DNA of 64,000 bases from Pseudomonadota bacterium (lineage in GTDB: Bacteria; Pseudomonadota; Alphaproteobacteria; Rhizobiales; Hyphomicrobiaceae), in assembly GCA_023405815.1 (NCBI GenBank), contig JAEXXM010000045.1:1-64000 (forward strand). The letters run 5' to 3'. The position numbers were made by a program, and so were the translations under genes. Every line of letters begins with the position of its first letter. The stretch's first letter is position 1. The notes under the pieces are model-generated. The model searched no databases. It was not told the origin of the DNA and saw only the letters and a list, made by a program, of their open reading frames with translations. Shown piece by piece: positions 1 to 8,476 of the stretch.

Positions 1-50
1 GACATTGGCGTAGATCCCGGCCTTCGCCGGGATGACGTGATGGGACCCAG
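1..50. repeat. Intergenic repeat fragment with hairpin
   Basis: A short inverted repeat (CCCGGC, then CTTC, then GCCGGG) is followed by ATGACG and then GGGACCCAGC. The GGGACCCAG tail recurs near 2777-2785, and GGGATGAC or GGAATGAC cores recur near 2874 and 43717, so this looks like one end of a dispersed intergenic repeat. It is cut by the window edge. The remaining bases up to 146 hold no convincing gene. Confidence 0.5.
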
Positions 51-146
51 CTTCGGAAAGGGGGGGCGCTGCCTGCAAAATGGGCACGGACGGGCGTCCA
101 CTGGCCGAGGGTCGCGCGCTCGCGGCAAAAGTGTTAGGTCGAAAAA

Positions 147-566
147 ATGATCGACCACGACACGCGCTATCTGTTCCTCTACGGCACCCTCATGAGCGGC
201 GCCCGCGGCGTCCTCGGCACGGAGGAGCGCCTGCGCCTCGCGCGCGAATCCGACAGCCTCGGTCCCGCATCGCTCGTCGGCGCCCACCTCTACGACCTCG
301 GCGACTACCCCGGCGCGCTGCCCGTCGCAGACCCGGGCGCCGTCGTGCACGGCGAGCTGGTCATGCTCGCGAAGCCGCAGGCGACCATCCTCTGGCTCGA
401 CGAGTATGAGGGCTTCGTGCACGGCGCTCACGACAACGACTACGACCGCCGCGTGCGCGAGGTGCGCCTTGCCGGCGGCGAGACCATCGAGGCCTGGATC
501 TACGTGCTGCACGCCACGCCGGCGGACGGACGACGCGTCGTCAGCGGCCGTTGGGGCAGCCGCTGA
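147..566 (+). CDS. Gamma-glutamylcyclotransferase-like (GGCT/AIG2 fold) protein
   Basis: This 139-residue protein has the GGCT-fold signature: an N-terminal YLFLYGTLM motif (about residues 8-16) that forms the substrate loop, a central beta-barrel region, and an acidic EYEGF motif (about residues 91-95) carrying the likely catalytic glutamate. Members cyclise gamma-glutamyl compounds or act on gamma-glutamylamines; the substrate here cannot be told. No signal peptide is visible, so it is probably cytosolic. The ATG is preceded by a weak ribosome site. It stands alone, with about 225 bp of gene-free sequence before the convergent ABC-F gene. Confidence 0.8.
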   Translation: MIDHDTRYLFLYGTLMSGARGVLGTEERLRLARESDSLGPASLVGAHLYDLGDYPGALPVADPGAVVHGELVMLAKPQATILWLDEYEGFVHGAHDNDYDRRVREVRLAGGETIEAWIYVLHATPADGRRVVSGRWGSR

Positions 567-790
567 CGCGTATGTCGTCATAGGGGAAGTCGTTGAGAGC
601 TGGCTGCGGACCCCGAACGGCCCTCTACCGCGCAGGCACGGTCCCCGCTTAGACCGAGGCGGCCAGCTCCCAGACGTTCGTTCTTACACCGGCCATGCCG
701 CGGCCACTATTGGGGCGAGCAAAAACAAATATTCATGTGCATATCTCGCACATTTAGCTTGTCGCTGAATCGTCAAGAAAACTTCATGCA

Positions 791-2707
791 CTACGCATCT
801 GCAGCATCCGACGCGTCGCAATTTGCAGCCTCGTACGCCTCGCTCGCGTTGAGCCAAGCCTCTTCCGCTTCGCTCAAACGCTTCGCCAGTTGTCCGCGCT
901 CGACGCCTGCATTTTGCGCGCGCTGCGGGTCCTTGGCGTAGATCTGCGCGTCGGCGAGCAGCGTATCGAGACGCGCGATCTCCGCGCTCAGCTTTTCAAC
1001 GTTTTTCTCAGCGGCTTGCATCGCTTTCTTCAGCGGCGCTAGCAACGCGCGCCGGTCTGCGGCCGCGCGGCGTTGCTCGGCACGGCTGTCGCGCTGCGCT
1101 TCCGGCTTGCCGTCGCTCGTTCTCGAGCGCGTAGCTGCGCCACGCTCGGCAAGCAGATCGGCGCGATAGGAATCCATATCGCCGTCGTAGGATTTCACCG
1201 TGCCGCCGCGCACGACCCACAGCCGGTCGGCGCACGCCTCGATCAGGTGCCGGTCGTGGCTGATGAGAATGACGGCGCCTTCGTACTCGGCGAGCGCATG
1301 CACCAGCGCCTCGCGGCTGTCGACGTCGAGATGGTTCGTCGGCTCGTCGAGGATGAGCAGGTGCGGCGCATGGAACGCCGCCAGCGCCAGCAGCAGGCGC
1401 GCCTTCTCGCCGCCCGACAGGTTGGCGCACTTCGTATCCGCCTTGTCGGCCGAGAAGCCGTAAGTGCCGAGCCGCGTGCGCCGCTGCGCCTCGGTCGCCT
1501 CCGGCATCAGCTCCAGCATGTGGTCGTAGGGTGTCTTGCCAGGGTTCAGCTCGTCCAGCTGGTGCTGCGCGAAGTAGCCGACATCGACCCGCTTGGCGCC
1601 GAAGAAATTGCCCGACAGCGGGGCGAGCTTGCCGGCGATGAGCTTGGCGAAGGTCGATTTGCCGTTACCGTTCTGGCCGAGCAGCGCGATGCGGTCGTCC
1701 TGGTCGATCCTGAGGTTCAGCCCTTTCAGCACCGGCGCGCCCGGACTGTAGCCGATCGACACGTCCTCGAAGCGCATCAGCGGGCTCGCCAGCGCCTTCT
1801 GAGGGTTCGGCAGGTAGAACGGCTTCACGCGCTCGTCGACCTGCGCCGCGATCGGCTGCATCTTCGCCAGCGCCTTGACCCGGCTCTGCGCCTGCGCCGC
1901 CTTCGTCGCCTTGGCCTTGAACCGGTCGATGAACGCCTGGATGCGCCGCCGCTCCTCGTCCTGCTGCTTCTTCAGCTTCAACTCGAGCCGTTGCTTCTCG
2001 CGCCGTGCCTCCTCGAAGTCGTCGTAGCCGCCCGAGTACAGTGTGAGCTTGCCGCGGTCGAGATGCAGAATGGCCCCCACCGCCCGGTTGAGCAGGTCGC
2101 GGTCGTGGCTGACGATTAGCACCGTGTGCGGGTACGTGCGCAGGTAGCTCTCGAGCCACAGCGCGCCCTCGAGGTCGAGATAGTTCGTCGGCTCGTCGAG
2201 CAGGAGGATCTCCGGCTCGAGCAGCAGCACCGAGGCGAGCGCCACGCGCATGCGCCAGCCGCCCGACAGCTCGCGGCAGGGGCGCTGCTGCGCCGCTTCG
2301 TCGAATCCGAGGCCGGAAAGGATCTGTGCCGCGCGCGCCGGCGCCGAGTGCGCGTCGATATCGTTGAGGCGCTCGTGGATCTCGGCGATGCGGTGAGGGT
2401 CGCTCGCGTGCTCGGCTTCGGCGATGAGCTGCGCCCGCTCGCTGTCGGCCGCGAGCACCGTGTCGATGATGCTCTCGTTCCCGCCCGGCGCCTCCTGCGC
2501 CACGTGGCCGATGCGCGTGTTCTTCGACACCGTGATCGAGCCCATGTCCGGGGCAAGGTCGCCGGCGATGATCTTGAGCAGCGTCGTCTTGCCGGCGCCG
2601 TTGCGGCCGACGAGCCCGACCTTGTGCCCGGTCGGGATTCCAGCGGTTGCAGCCTCGAAAATGGGCCGCCCTTCGATGCGGTAGCTGAGGTCGTTGATGT
2701 GCAGCAT
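791..2707 (-). CDS. ABC-F family ATPase, YheS-like
   Basis: A soluble protein of 638 residues with two ABC ATPase domains and no membrane segments, the ABC-F layout of ribosome-associated translation factors. Walker A motifs are GRNGAGKTT (domain 1) and GQNGNGKST (domain 2); signatures are LSGGWRMRV and LSGGEKARL. Between them lies a charged linker rich in K, E and R (about residues 230-300), the part that enters the ribosomal E site in this family. A basic coiled-coil tail follows domain 2. Length and architecture fit YheS best, with Uup as the alternative. The start at MLHINDLSYRI matches the family; the 31 extra upstream codons are translated intergenic repeat. Confidence 0.88.
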   Translation of the reverse strand: MLHINDLSYRIEGRPIFEAATAGIPTGHKVGLVGRNGAGKTTLLKIIAGDLAPDMGSITVSKNTRIGHVAQEAPGGNESIIDTVLAADSERAQLIAEAEHASDPHRIAEIHERLNDIDAHSAPARAAQILSGLGFDEAAQQRPCRELSGGWRMRVALASVLLLEPEILLLDEPTNYLDLEGALWLESYLRTYPHTVLIVSHDRDLLNRAVGAILHLDRGKLTLYSGGYDDFEEARREKQRLELKLKKQQDEERRRIQAFIDRFKAKATKAAQAQSRVKALAKMQPIAAQVDERVKPFYLPNPQKALASPLMRFEDVSIGYSPGAPVLKGLNLRIDQDDRIALLGQNGNGKSTFAKLIAGKLAPLSGNFFGAKRVDVGYFAQHQLDELNPGKTPYDHMLELMPEATEAQRRTRLGTYGFSADKADTKCANLSGGEKARLLLALAAFHAPHLLILDEPTNHLDVDSREALVHALAEYEGAVILISHDRHLIEACADRLWVVRGGTVKSYDGDMDSYRADLLAERGAATRSRTSDGKPEAQRDSRAEQRRAAADRRALLAPLKKAMQAAEKNVEKLSAEIARLDTLLADAQIYAKDPQRAQNAGVERGQLAKRLSEAEEAWLNASEAYEAANCDASDAADA

Positions 2708-2735
2708 GCCGAGCACATAGCGGCTCTGTTCTAAA

Positions 2736-2883
2736 CTGTCATCCCGGGCGAGCGAGGCCAATGGCCGAGCGCTGACCCGGGACCCAGCCGAGAAGTGCAA
2801 AGCTCCTCATATCGATGCTTCGCCACGCTTAACGCCGGCTCCCGGATAGCCGCTCACTACATTCGCGGCTTAAGGGATGACAG
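2736..2883. repeat. Intergenic element with 10-bp terminal inverted repeats
   Basis: The segment begins CTGTCATCCC and ends GGGATGACAG, a perfect 10-bp inverted pair separated by 128 bp. Inside are CCCGGG-type palindromes and the GACCCGGGACCCAG string that also appears at the left window edge. It lies between the ABC-F start and the end of the DUF3147 gene and encodes nothing convincing. It may be a short non-autonomous element or a composite of the palindromic repeats common in Rhizobiales genomes. Confidence 0.6.
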
Positions 2884-2890
2884 TGCGGCG

Positions 2891-3241
2891 CTAGATCGAG
2901 ATGCCGAGGCGATCGAGCACGGCGAGCATCAGGAAATAGGCCGCAACTGTAAGCGCGCACGCCATGGCAAGGCTCGGAACGAACGGCCAGCCGGCACGAA
3001 TGAGCAGCGGCAGGGCGATGAACAGGACGAGGGAGGGCAATACAAGCCAGAAGATGCCGCTGGCGAGGTCGGCCACCTTTCCCGCATCCCCCGTATCCGC
3101 ATAGAGCCAGATCATCGCCAGCACGGACGTCAGCGGTATTGATGCCAGCACCGCACCCATGAGCGAGGATCGCTTCGCCACCTCCGAGATCGCCACCACC
3201 AGCACGGCTGTGATGGCGATCTTGATGACGGCCGCCAGCAT
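2891..3241 (-). CDS. DUF3147-like small integral membrane protein
   Basis: A 116-residue, strongly hydrophobic protein with about four predicted membrane helices (roughly residues 2-20, 28-47, 60-82 and 90-110). Sequence features such as SEVAKRSSLMGAVLASIP fit the DUF3147 family of uncharacterised inner-membrane proteins. It follows the GYF-like gene on the same strand with only 7 bp between them, so the two are probably cotranscribed. The function is unknown; the operon link to a second membrane-anchored protein suggests an envelope role, which is inference. Confidence 0.72.
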   Translation of the reverse strand: MLAAVIKIAITAVLVVAISEVAKRSSLMGAVLASIPLTSVLAMIWLYADTGDAGKVADLASGIFWLVLPSLVLFIALPLLIRAGWPFVPSLAMACALTVAAYFLMLAVLDRLGISI

Positions 3242-3248
3242 GTGGTCC

Positions 3249-4439
3249 TCAGCCCGAGACGACGGGCTTCAAGGTCTCGACCAGCAGCCGCTCCTGCGTT
3301 CCAGCGTCCGCTATCCCGAGGTGTGCGCTGAACCAGTCCTGCACCATCTGGCAGACGCGCTCGGGCGGTTCACGCGCCAGCAGCTGCGGGTTGGAGAAGG
3401 TCTGCAGGTCGGCCTCCTTCCAGCCGAGCTTGGTCAGCTCCTGCACCAAGATGTCGTAGTCCTCCTTCACGGCACGATCGTGCGCGGTGGGAGATTTGCG
3501 CCCGTCGGCGATGGCGTCGAAGATGGCCGCGATCTGCGTCTGCACCGCTGCGCCTTGCTCAGGCGATTGCAGCACCTCCAGCACCGCCGGCGAGGTCTCG
3601 CCCTGCGAGATGAAGCCGTAGCAGGCGCCGACGCTCTTGCTCGATAGGCTCTTGAGGTTGTTGAGGAAGGCCGCCGCCACCTCCTTCAGCCGCGGCGTGC
3701 TTGCCGCCAGCGCCTCGTTGGCGTGCTGCCGGCGCAGCGACACGAGCGCTTCGGCAAGATGCTTGTTCACCGCCTCTTCCGGCTGGTTCTGGGCGGTGAG
3801 CGAGGCGGCCTGCTTGAGCTGCTCGCCGTACCAGTCGGGAAATTCGCGCTTCACCACGCCCCATGCTGCGAGCTTCTCGAACTTGCCGTCGAGCTCCTTT
3901 GCACCGGCGTCGAGCTGCGCCGGCGAAACCGCGGGCGCCGCTGGAGCCGCGGGGTCGCTGGCAGGCGCCGAAACGGTCGGTACCTGCTCGCCCTCTTTTG
4001 CAGAGGTGAGCTTCTCCTGCAGCGCGTTGATGGCGCCGCTCTGCCAGGCATACCAGCCGCCGCCGCCAATAAGGCCGAGCAGCACGACGGCGATCGCGAA
4101 CTTCTTCAGGCGCGATCCGCTGCCGTCATCAGCTCCTTGCGCAACGCGGATACGCTCTGGCTCGAACGATGGCTGGGCGCCGGGTGCCAGTCCGCGTGAC
4201 TGCTCCGCGCGCCCGCCTTGTGTCGTCGGACGCGGCGGAGCCGCGGGAGGGGCCGGTTGCTGGAATGGGAACACGGCGGGAGCCGGTCGCCAGTCGGCGA
4301 AACCGGGACGCCAAATGAGGTCGGTCGGCTTTAGATGACCTTGCGCGACAAATGTGCGCATTTCGACATCGGACAGCGGGCCGTGCTGTTTGCCTTCACG
4401 CGCGATGTACCACTGGATTTCAGCCTGCTGGCCAGTCAT
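3249..4439 (-). CDS. GYF_2 (DUF4339) domain membrane-anchored protein
   Basis: A 396-residue protein. Residues 9-57 form a GYF_2-type module (WYIAREGKQHGPLSDVEM ... DLIWRPGFADWRP), a small domain thought to bind proline-rich peptides. A proline/glycine-rich linker follows (60-110), then one membrane helix (about 112-130, LKKFAIAVVLLGLIGGGGWY) and a roughly 260-residue C-terminal region of mostly helical character, probably extracytoplasmic. The C-terminal region is not recognised. Only 7 bp separate it from the downstream DUF3147 gene, so the pair likely forms an operon. Confidence 0.7.
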   Translation of the reverse strand: MTGQQAEIQWYIAREGKQHGPLSDVEMRTFVAQGHLKPTDLIWRPGFADWRPAPAVFPFQQPAPPAAPPRPTTQGGRAEQSRGLAPGAQPSFEPERIRVAQGADDGSGSRLKKFAIAVVLLGLIGGGGWYAWQSGAINALQEKLTSAKEGEQVPTVSAPASDPAAPAAPAVSPAQLDAGAKELDGKFEKLAAWGVVKREFPDWYGEQLKQAASLTAQNQPEEAVNKHLAEALVSLRRQHANEALAASTPRLKEVAAAFLNNLKSLSSKSVGACYGFISQGETSPAVLEVLQSPEQGAAVQTQIAAIFDAIADGRKSPTAHDRAVKEDYDILVQELTKLGWKEADLQTFSNPQLLAREPPERVCQMVQDWFSAHLGIADAGTQERLLVETLKPVVSG

Positions 4440-4663
4440 GTAAATCTCGTATCAATAGGGGAAACTGACGACACCCGAGTACACAGCCCCTGGCCTATGC
4501 TGTCCTTTTTGCATGGCGCCAATGTGGTTCGTTGCACCCTGTTTCGTCAATTGGCCGCACCCGCCCCGCGGGAGTTCGTCCACCGCGGCATTGCTGCGCA
4601 GCTATGCCCCAGTTATAAGGCGCCGCAATTCAAGAACAATCCAACCCGAACAGAGGTCGAGGG

Positions 4664-5086
4664 ATGACCATCGAGCGAACCTTTTCCATTATCAAACCCG
4701 ATGCCACGGAGCGGAACCTGACAGGCGAGATTAACGCCGTCATTGAAAAGGCCGGCCTCCGCATTGTGGCGCAAAAGCGCGTTCGCTGGACCAAGACCCA
4801 GGCGAAGGAATTCTACGCCGAGCACAAGGCGCGCCCCTTTTTCGGCGAGCTCGTCGAGTTCATGACCTCCGGCCCGATCGTGGTCCAGGTGCTGGAAGGA
4901 GAGGATGCCGTCTCCAAGTATCGTGGGGTCATGGGCGCCACCGATCCCGCCGAGGCCAAGCGCGGCACCATCCGCAAGCGGTTCGCCGAGTCCAAGGGCC
5001 GGAACTCCGTCCACGGCTCCGACAGCCCCGCCTCCGCCAAGCGCGAGATTGCATTGAACTTCAACTCGAAGGAAATTGTCGGCTAA
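4664..5086 (+). CDS. ndk: Nucleoside diphosphate kinase
   Basis: A 140-residue protein that transfers the gamma phosphate from ATP to other nucleoside diphosphates. Hallmarks are the N-terminal ERTFSIIKPDA, the Kpn-loop region and the active-site NSVHGSDSP, whose histidine becomes phosphorylated. Length is normal for bacterial Ndk (about 140). The ribosome site GGTCGAGGG lies just before the ATG. It is transcribed away from the GYF-domain gene, so the promoter should lie in 4440-4663. Confidence 0.97.
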   Translation: MTIERTFSIIKPDATERNLTGEINAVIEKAGLRIVAQKRVRWTKTQAKEFYAEHKARPFFGELVEFMTSGPIVVQVLEGEDAVSKYRGVMGATDPAEAKRGTIRKRFAESKGRNSVHGSDSPASAKREIALNFNSKEIVG

Positions 5087-5127
5087 CGGCCGCGGTCCTC
5101 TAGCGCGGTCTGGGGGACCCTCTCCTT

Positions 5128-5652
5128 ATGGCGCGCGTCAGGTTCTACGTTGCCACCAGCCTCGATGGGTTCATCGCCGACCGCGAGGGAGGCGTTGATT
5201 GGCTGGCCCCTTACGACGCGCGCCTTTATGGCTACGACAGGTTCATCGGCGAGGTCGGCGCCCTCATCATGGGGCGCCGAACCTACGAGCTGATCTTCGC
5301 CATCGGCGAGGATTGGCCGTATACGGGCAAGCCGGTCTACGTCCTCACCTCGAGCAGTCTCGGTGACGTTCCTGAGGGCGTTACTACAACTACCCGCGGC
5401 ATACGTGCCGCCCTCCAGCTCGCCCGCGAACGGACCCGCAACGATATCTGGATCGTGGGCGGCGCCGTCACCATGCAGTCGGCGCTCGAGGAAGGTCTCG
5501 TCGACATGGTCGAGATTTTTTTGGTCCCGGTGCTGCTCGGCTCGGGGCTGAATCTGCTCAACGATCTTTCGCGTCGCCCGACCCTCACCTTCGATGGGAT
5601 CGAGGCATTCCCCGACGGCGTGGTCAAACTTCGCTACCTCGTCCCCCGCTGA
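5128..5652 (+). CDS. Dihydrofolate reductase family (RibD C-terminal-like) protein
   Basis: A 174-residue protein with the DHFR/RibD-C fold: VRFYVATSLDGFIAD at the N terminus, IMGRRTYE at about residues 48-55, and the NADPH-binding stretch IWIVGGAVTMQSAL near residue 110. Such stand-alone proteins are NAD(P)H-dependent reductases of unknown substrate and are not the essential FolA. It starts 41 bp after ndk on the same strand, but there is no good Shine-Dalgarno sequence. A degenerate intergenic repeat follows it. Confidence 0.8.
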   Translation: MARVRFYVATSLDGFIADREGGVDWLAPYDARLYGYDRFIGEVGALIMGRRTYELIFAIGEDWPYTGKPVYVLTSSSLGDVPEGVTTTTRGIRAALQLARERTRNDIWIVGGAVTMQSALEEGLVDMVEIFLVPVLLGSGLNLLNDLSRRPTLTFDGIEAFPDGVVKLRYLVPR

Positions 5653-5699
5653 ACTGTCGGAAGCCGCCTCTGCGGGCGTGATGTCGAGAGAGGCACCAA

Positions 5700-5775
5700 T
5701 CAGCCGCCGCAGGCGGCAAGGCGCCAAGGGCGCCCGGCGCGAGCGCCGGCCATCCACTCGCGCAACGGCAAGTCG
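5700..5775. repeat. Dispersed intergenic repeat, copy 1
   Basis: This segment contains GGCGCGAGCGCCGGCC and flanking CGGCAAGG blocks. The same core and flanks occur in the repeat block at 24494-24720, with clear similarity over about 70 bp and in the same relative order. It lies between the DHFR-like gene and the convergent cytochrome gene. The GGCGC/GCGCC palindromes would form a stable RNA hairpin on either strand. Confidence 0.6.
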
Positions 5776-5815
5776 CACTCAAAGCTTCCCGCCGCTCGTG
5801 TCAGCCCAAAGAACC

Positions 5816-6172
5816 CTACTCCTTCAGAGTCAGAATGTAGGCGGCGATGTCGCCGATCTCCTCGCGCGTCAGGTTGATCTGCGGCATGGGCGGATGCGGG
5901 ACGACGATCGCCCCCGCGATCGCCTGTGCCGTTTGTCCGGACTTGGCGGCGATGCGTGCAAAGCTCGGCACGTCCGCCGGCACGCTTGCCCCCGCCGCCT
6001 CGGCCCCGACGATATGGCAGCCGACGCACAGCTTCTCGGCGATCTGCTTGCCTGTCTTCGCATCGGGATGCACCTGGGCGAACGCAGTGCCTATGGAAAC
6101 GACGCCCGCAGCGAGGCTCGCAAAAATGAGAACGAGGCGAATGGTCGGCGTCGTGCGCGTTGGCGAAGGCAT
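5816..6172 (-). CDS. Small secreted c-type cytochrome
   Basis: A 118-residue protein with an N-terminal signal sequence (hydrophobic stretch about residues 12-31, ending near AFA) and one heme-attachment site CVGCH at residues 49-53. A methionine in the PHPPMPQINL motif about 50 residues later is the likely sixth heme ligand. It should be a monoheme periplasmic electron carrier. The start at MPSPTRTT is chosen because a GGGGAG ribosome site precedes it; an in-frame ATG 39 bp upstream lacks one. Its partner is unknown, and it is not next to xoxF or any oxidase. Confidence 0.85.
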   Translation of the reverse strand: MPSPTRTTPTIRLVLIFASLAAGVVSIGTAFAQVHPDAKTGKQIAEKLCVGCHIVGAEAAGASVPADVPSFARIAAKSGQTAQAIAGAIVVPHPPMPQINLTREEIGDIAAYILTLKE

Positions 6173-6349
6173 GCGTTCGCGTCTCCCCTTATCGAGCGTG
6201 GATGCTGACAACCAGTCCGTTGGTGCCGGATCGCTGCGTCCACGGCGTTGACCGGGGACAGCCGAGCGGCGCTTCAGGCTTCAGAGTGACCGTAATGGGA
6301 TGCTATCGGCCATTGAAGCGTCGCTCACTGACCTAAGTCAATTGCACGA

Positions 6350-6625
6350 TCAGGAAAGGCACTGCGCCAGGCGGTGACTGCGCTTGGCGTTTTCGCTGGC
6401 GAGCCGGCCGGGGTCCTTGCCCAGGCACCAAGCGTAGTGCGCGTCCCACCACGTATGCCAGCGAGGCCCGGCGAAGCCGCAATGTCTGCGCACATTGAGC
6501 TCCTGCTGCTGCACGGCTTTGCTGGCGTACCGGGCGCATGTCGCACCGGGCGAGGCAGCGGCGGGAATGGTGGCGAGGGCGAGTGCACCCGCTGCGGTCA
6601 GAGTGACGACCAGGGTCTTAGACAT
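6350..6625 (-). CDS. Small secreted cysteine-containing protein, unknown function
   Basis: A 91-residue protein with a clear signal peptide (MSKTLVVTLTAAGALALA, cleavage likely near AAA-SPG) and a mature part of about 65 residues. The mature part has four cysteines and is rich in histidine and tryptophan (RHCGFAGPRWHTWWDAHYAWC). The ATG at 6625 is chosen for the GGAG 6 bp upstream; an ATG 12 bp further up is possible. I do not recognise the family. The even number of cysteines suggests two disulfides in the periplasm. Confidence 0.65.
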   Translation of the reverse strand: MSKTLVVTLTAAGALALATIPAAASPGATCARYASKAVQQQELNVRRHCGFAGPRWHTWWDAHYAWCLGKDPGRLASENAKRSHRLAQCLS

Positions 6626-6806
6626 GTTGGTCTCCATGACAAATATGCGTCGCTTCGGCGGACGCCCGTCATGTCCCCGGCCGGCAATGGCCACGTGCGC
6701 CTGCAATAGGAAAAATCAGTCCCCTGAGCATGAACCGCGCATGAACCCTCGCCGCCGCCGTTCGGCAGCGTGAGTTTTGCGTTAATGGCGGGGTTGCAGC
6801 GCTCGA

Positions 6807-6834
6807 CGCTCGGCTCCTTCGGGGGAGCCGAGCG
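6807..6834 (-). terminator. GC-rich hairpin after the P450 gene
   Basis: CGCTCGGCTCC and GGAGCCGAGCG form a perfect 11-bp stem with a 6-base loop, 17 bp beyond the P450 stop codon. No T-run follows in the direction of transcription, so it may be an inefficient terminator or an mRNA 3'-end stabiliser. Confidence 0.5.
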
Positions 6835-6850
6835 GAAACGACCGAAGATT

Positions 6851-8248
6851 CTAGCTCAGCTCGCGGATCTTGAACTTGAGGCCGCCCTTCGGCGTCAGCG
6901 TCACGGTGGCGTTGATGCCCGCGGGATCGGTTCCGACGTACTCGGGGCGGAAGCGGCGCAGGAGCAGTGATAGGGCGAGCGTGTTTTCGACCTGGCTCAT
7001 GGCGCCGCCGATGCACGAGCGCTTGCCGCCACCGAAGGGCAAGTAGGAGTACTTGACCTGCTTCTTGGCGCCGCCGGCCATCCAGCGCTCGGGGCGGAAC
7101 TCCTCCGGCGCTTCCCAGAAGCGCGGATTGTGGTGCGCGCCGTAGGCGAACAGCACCACGCGGTCGCCGGGATTGATCTGTTTGCCGGCGATCTCGTCGG
7201 ACTCGTTGGCGACGCGGATCAACCCCCAGATCGGCGGATAGATGCGCATCGTCTCCTGGATGACCGCGCGCGTGTAGGCGAGAGCGGAGTAGTCGGCCGC
7301 TGTCGGCTCGCGATCGCCATAGACGGCCTCGCCCTCCTTGCGGATGCGCTCGGCGGCTTCCGGGTTGCGCGCCGTCTCGTACAACGCCCAGGCAAGCGTG
7401 AGGGCCGTTGTCTCGGTGCCGGCCCACAGGTACTGCTTTAGTTCGTCGATCGCCTGCTGCTGATCGAACTCCGGCATCGTTGGATCGTTGACCGCGTCCT
7501 GGATCATCTTCAGGAGGGTGCGCTCGCGCTCCTCGCGCGGATCGGCGGCGATCACCGCCGGCGGCACGCTCGCCCAGGTCTCCATCGCCTTGGCGGCGTC
7601 CTCTTCCGTGATCTCGAAGATCTCGCCGGCCTGCTTCCTGAGGCGGATCTCCTTGTGGTTCATCACGTCGGTGTAGGTCTTCACGCACTTGAACACGAAG
7701 TGCGGGTTGAACGGCATGTCGCGGTCGAACAGCGCCTTGCAGATCATGTCGGCGGCGAGCGTCCATGTCTGCTCGACCATCTCGATGGTCTCGCCCGACT
7801 TGGCGACCCCCGACCAGAGGTCCATTTTCGTGCGGATCGCCGCCAGGAAGTACGGGATGTACTCGGCGAACATGTCCGGATGGAACGCCGGCTGCTGCGG
7901 CATGCGGATCTTCTGCCAAAGCGCACCGTCGTTTGTGATCATCGACTTGCCGAAGATCGGCTTCAGGCCGTCGAAATACTTGATGTAGGCGTCGGCCTTG
8001 GTGACCAGCACGTGCTTGAAGTGATCGGGCTCCGTCAGCAGCACGATCCGCTGGTTCGCGAGATTGATCGGGATGACCGGGCCATAGCGCTCTGCCATCT
8101 GCATGAGGATGTGCAGCGGGTTGTCCACGCCGGCCTTGAGGAGGGGCGTCAGCTTGAACCAGATGCTCGATTCGTCGCCGAGGCCCTGCGCGTAGTTCGG
8201 CGCACTCGTGTCAGCAGCGGGCGTGGGCTGCTTCTCTATCGCAGTCAT
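6851..8248 (-). CDS. Cytochrome P450
   Basis: A soluble bacterial P450 of 465 residues. The I-helix motif WAGTETTAL (oxygen activation), the K-helix ExxR in QETMRIYPP, the PERW stretch and the heme-thiolate loop FGGGKRSCIGG are all present and in order. It should catalyse an NAD(P)H-dependent monooxygenation; substrate and redox partners cannot be read from the sequence and no ferredoxin gene is adjacent. A GGGAGA ribosome site precedes the ATG. The nearest cytochrome gene, at 5816, is c-type and secreted, so it is not a likely partner. Confidence 0.92.
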   Translation of the reverse strand: MTAIEKQPTPAADTSAPNYAQGLGDESSIWFKLTPLLKAGVDNPLHILMQMAERYGPVIPINLANQRIVLLTEPDHFKHVLVTKADAYIKYFDGLKPIFGKSMITNDGALWQKIRMPQQPAFHPDMFAEYIPYFLAAIRTKMDLWSGVAKSGETIEMVEQTWTLAADMICKALFDRDMPFNPHFVFKCVKTYTDVMNHKEIRLRKQAGEIFEITEEDAAKAMETWASVPPAVIAADPREERERTLLKMIQDAVNDPTMPEFDQQQAIDELKQYLWAGTETTALTLAWALYETARNPEAAERIRKEGEAVYGDREPTAADYSALAYTRAVIQETMRIYPPIWGLIRVANESDEIAGKQINPGDRVVLFAYGAHHNPRFWEAPEEFRPERWMAGGAKKQVKYSYLPFGGGKRSCIGGAMSQVENTLALSLLLRRFRPEYVGTDPAGINATVTLTPKGGLKFKIRELS

Positions 8249-8476
8249 GACGTATCTCCCGGCGAGATGGCCGCAAAGAACGAACTTCTATGCCTAATCC
8301 AGCCAACGGGTTGTAAACTGAGTCACAGACGGGTCCGTGTGAGAACCTCGCACGGCAAAACCGTGCCCCCCAAGGCTCGCCGAGGAGTATCATCCAGCTG
8401 TCACAAGTGTCTATGCGACCGCACGTTTCCGCTTCATTTTGGCGCTAGACCGCTGATCTAGGGCAACGCTTCGGCA

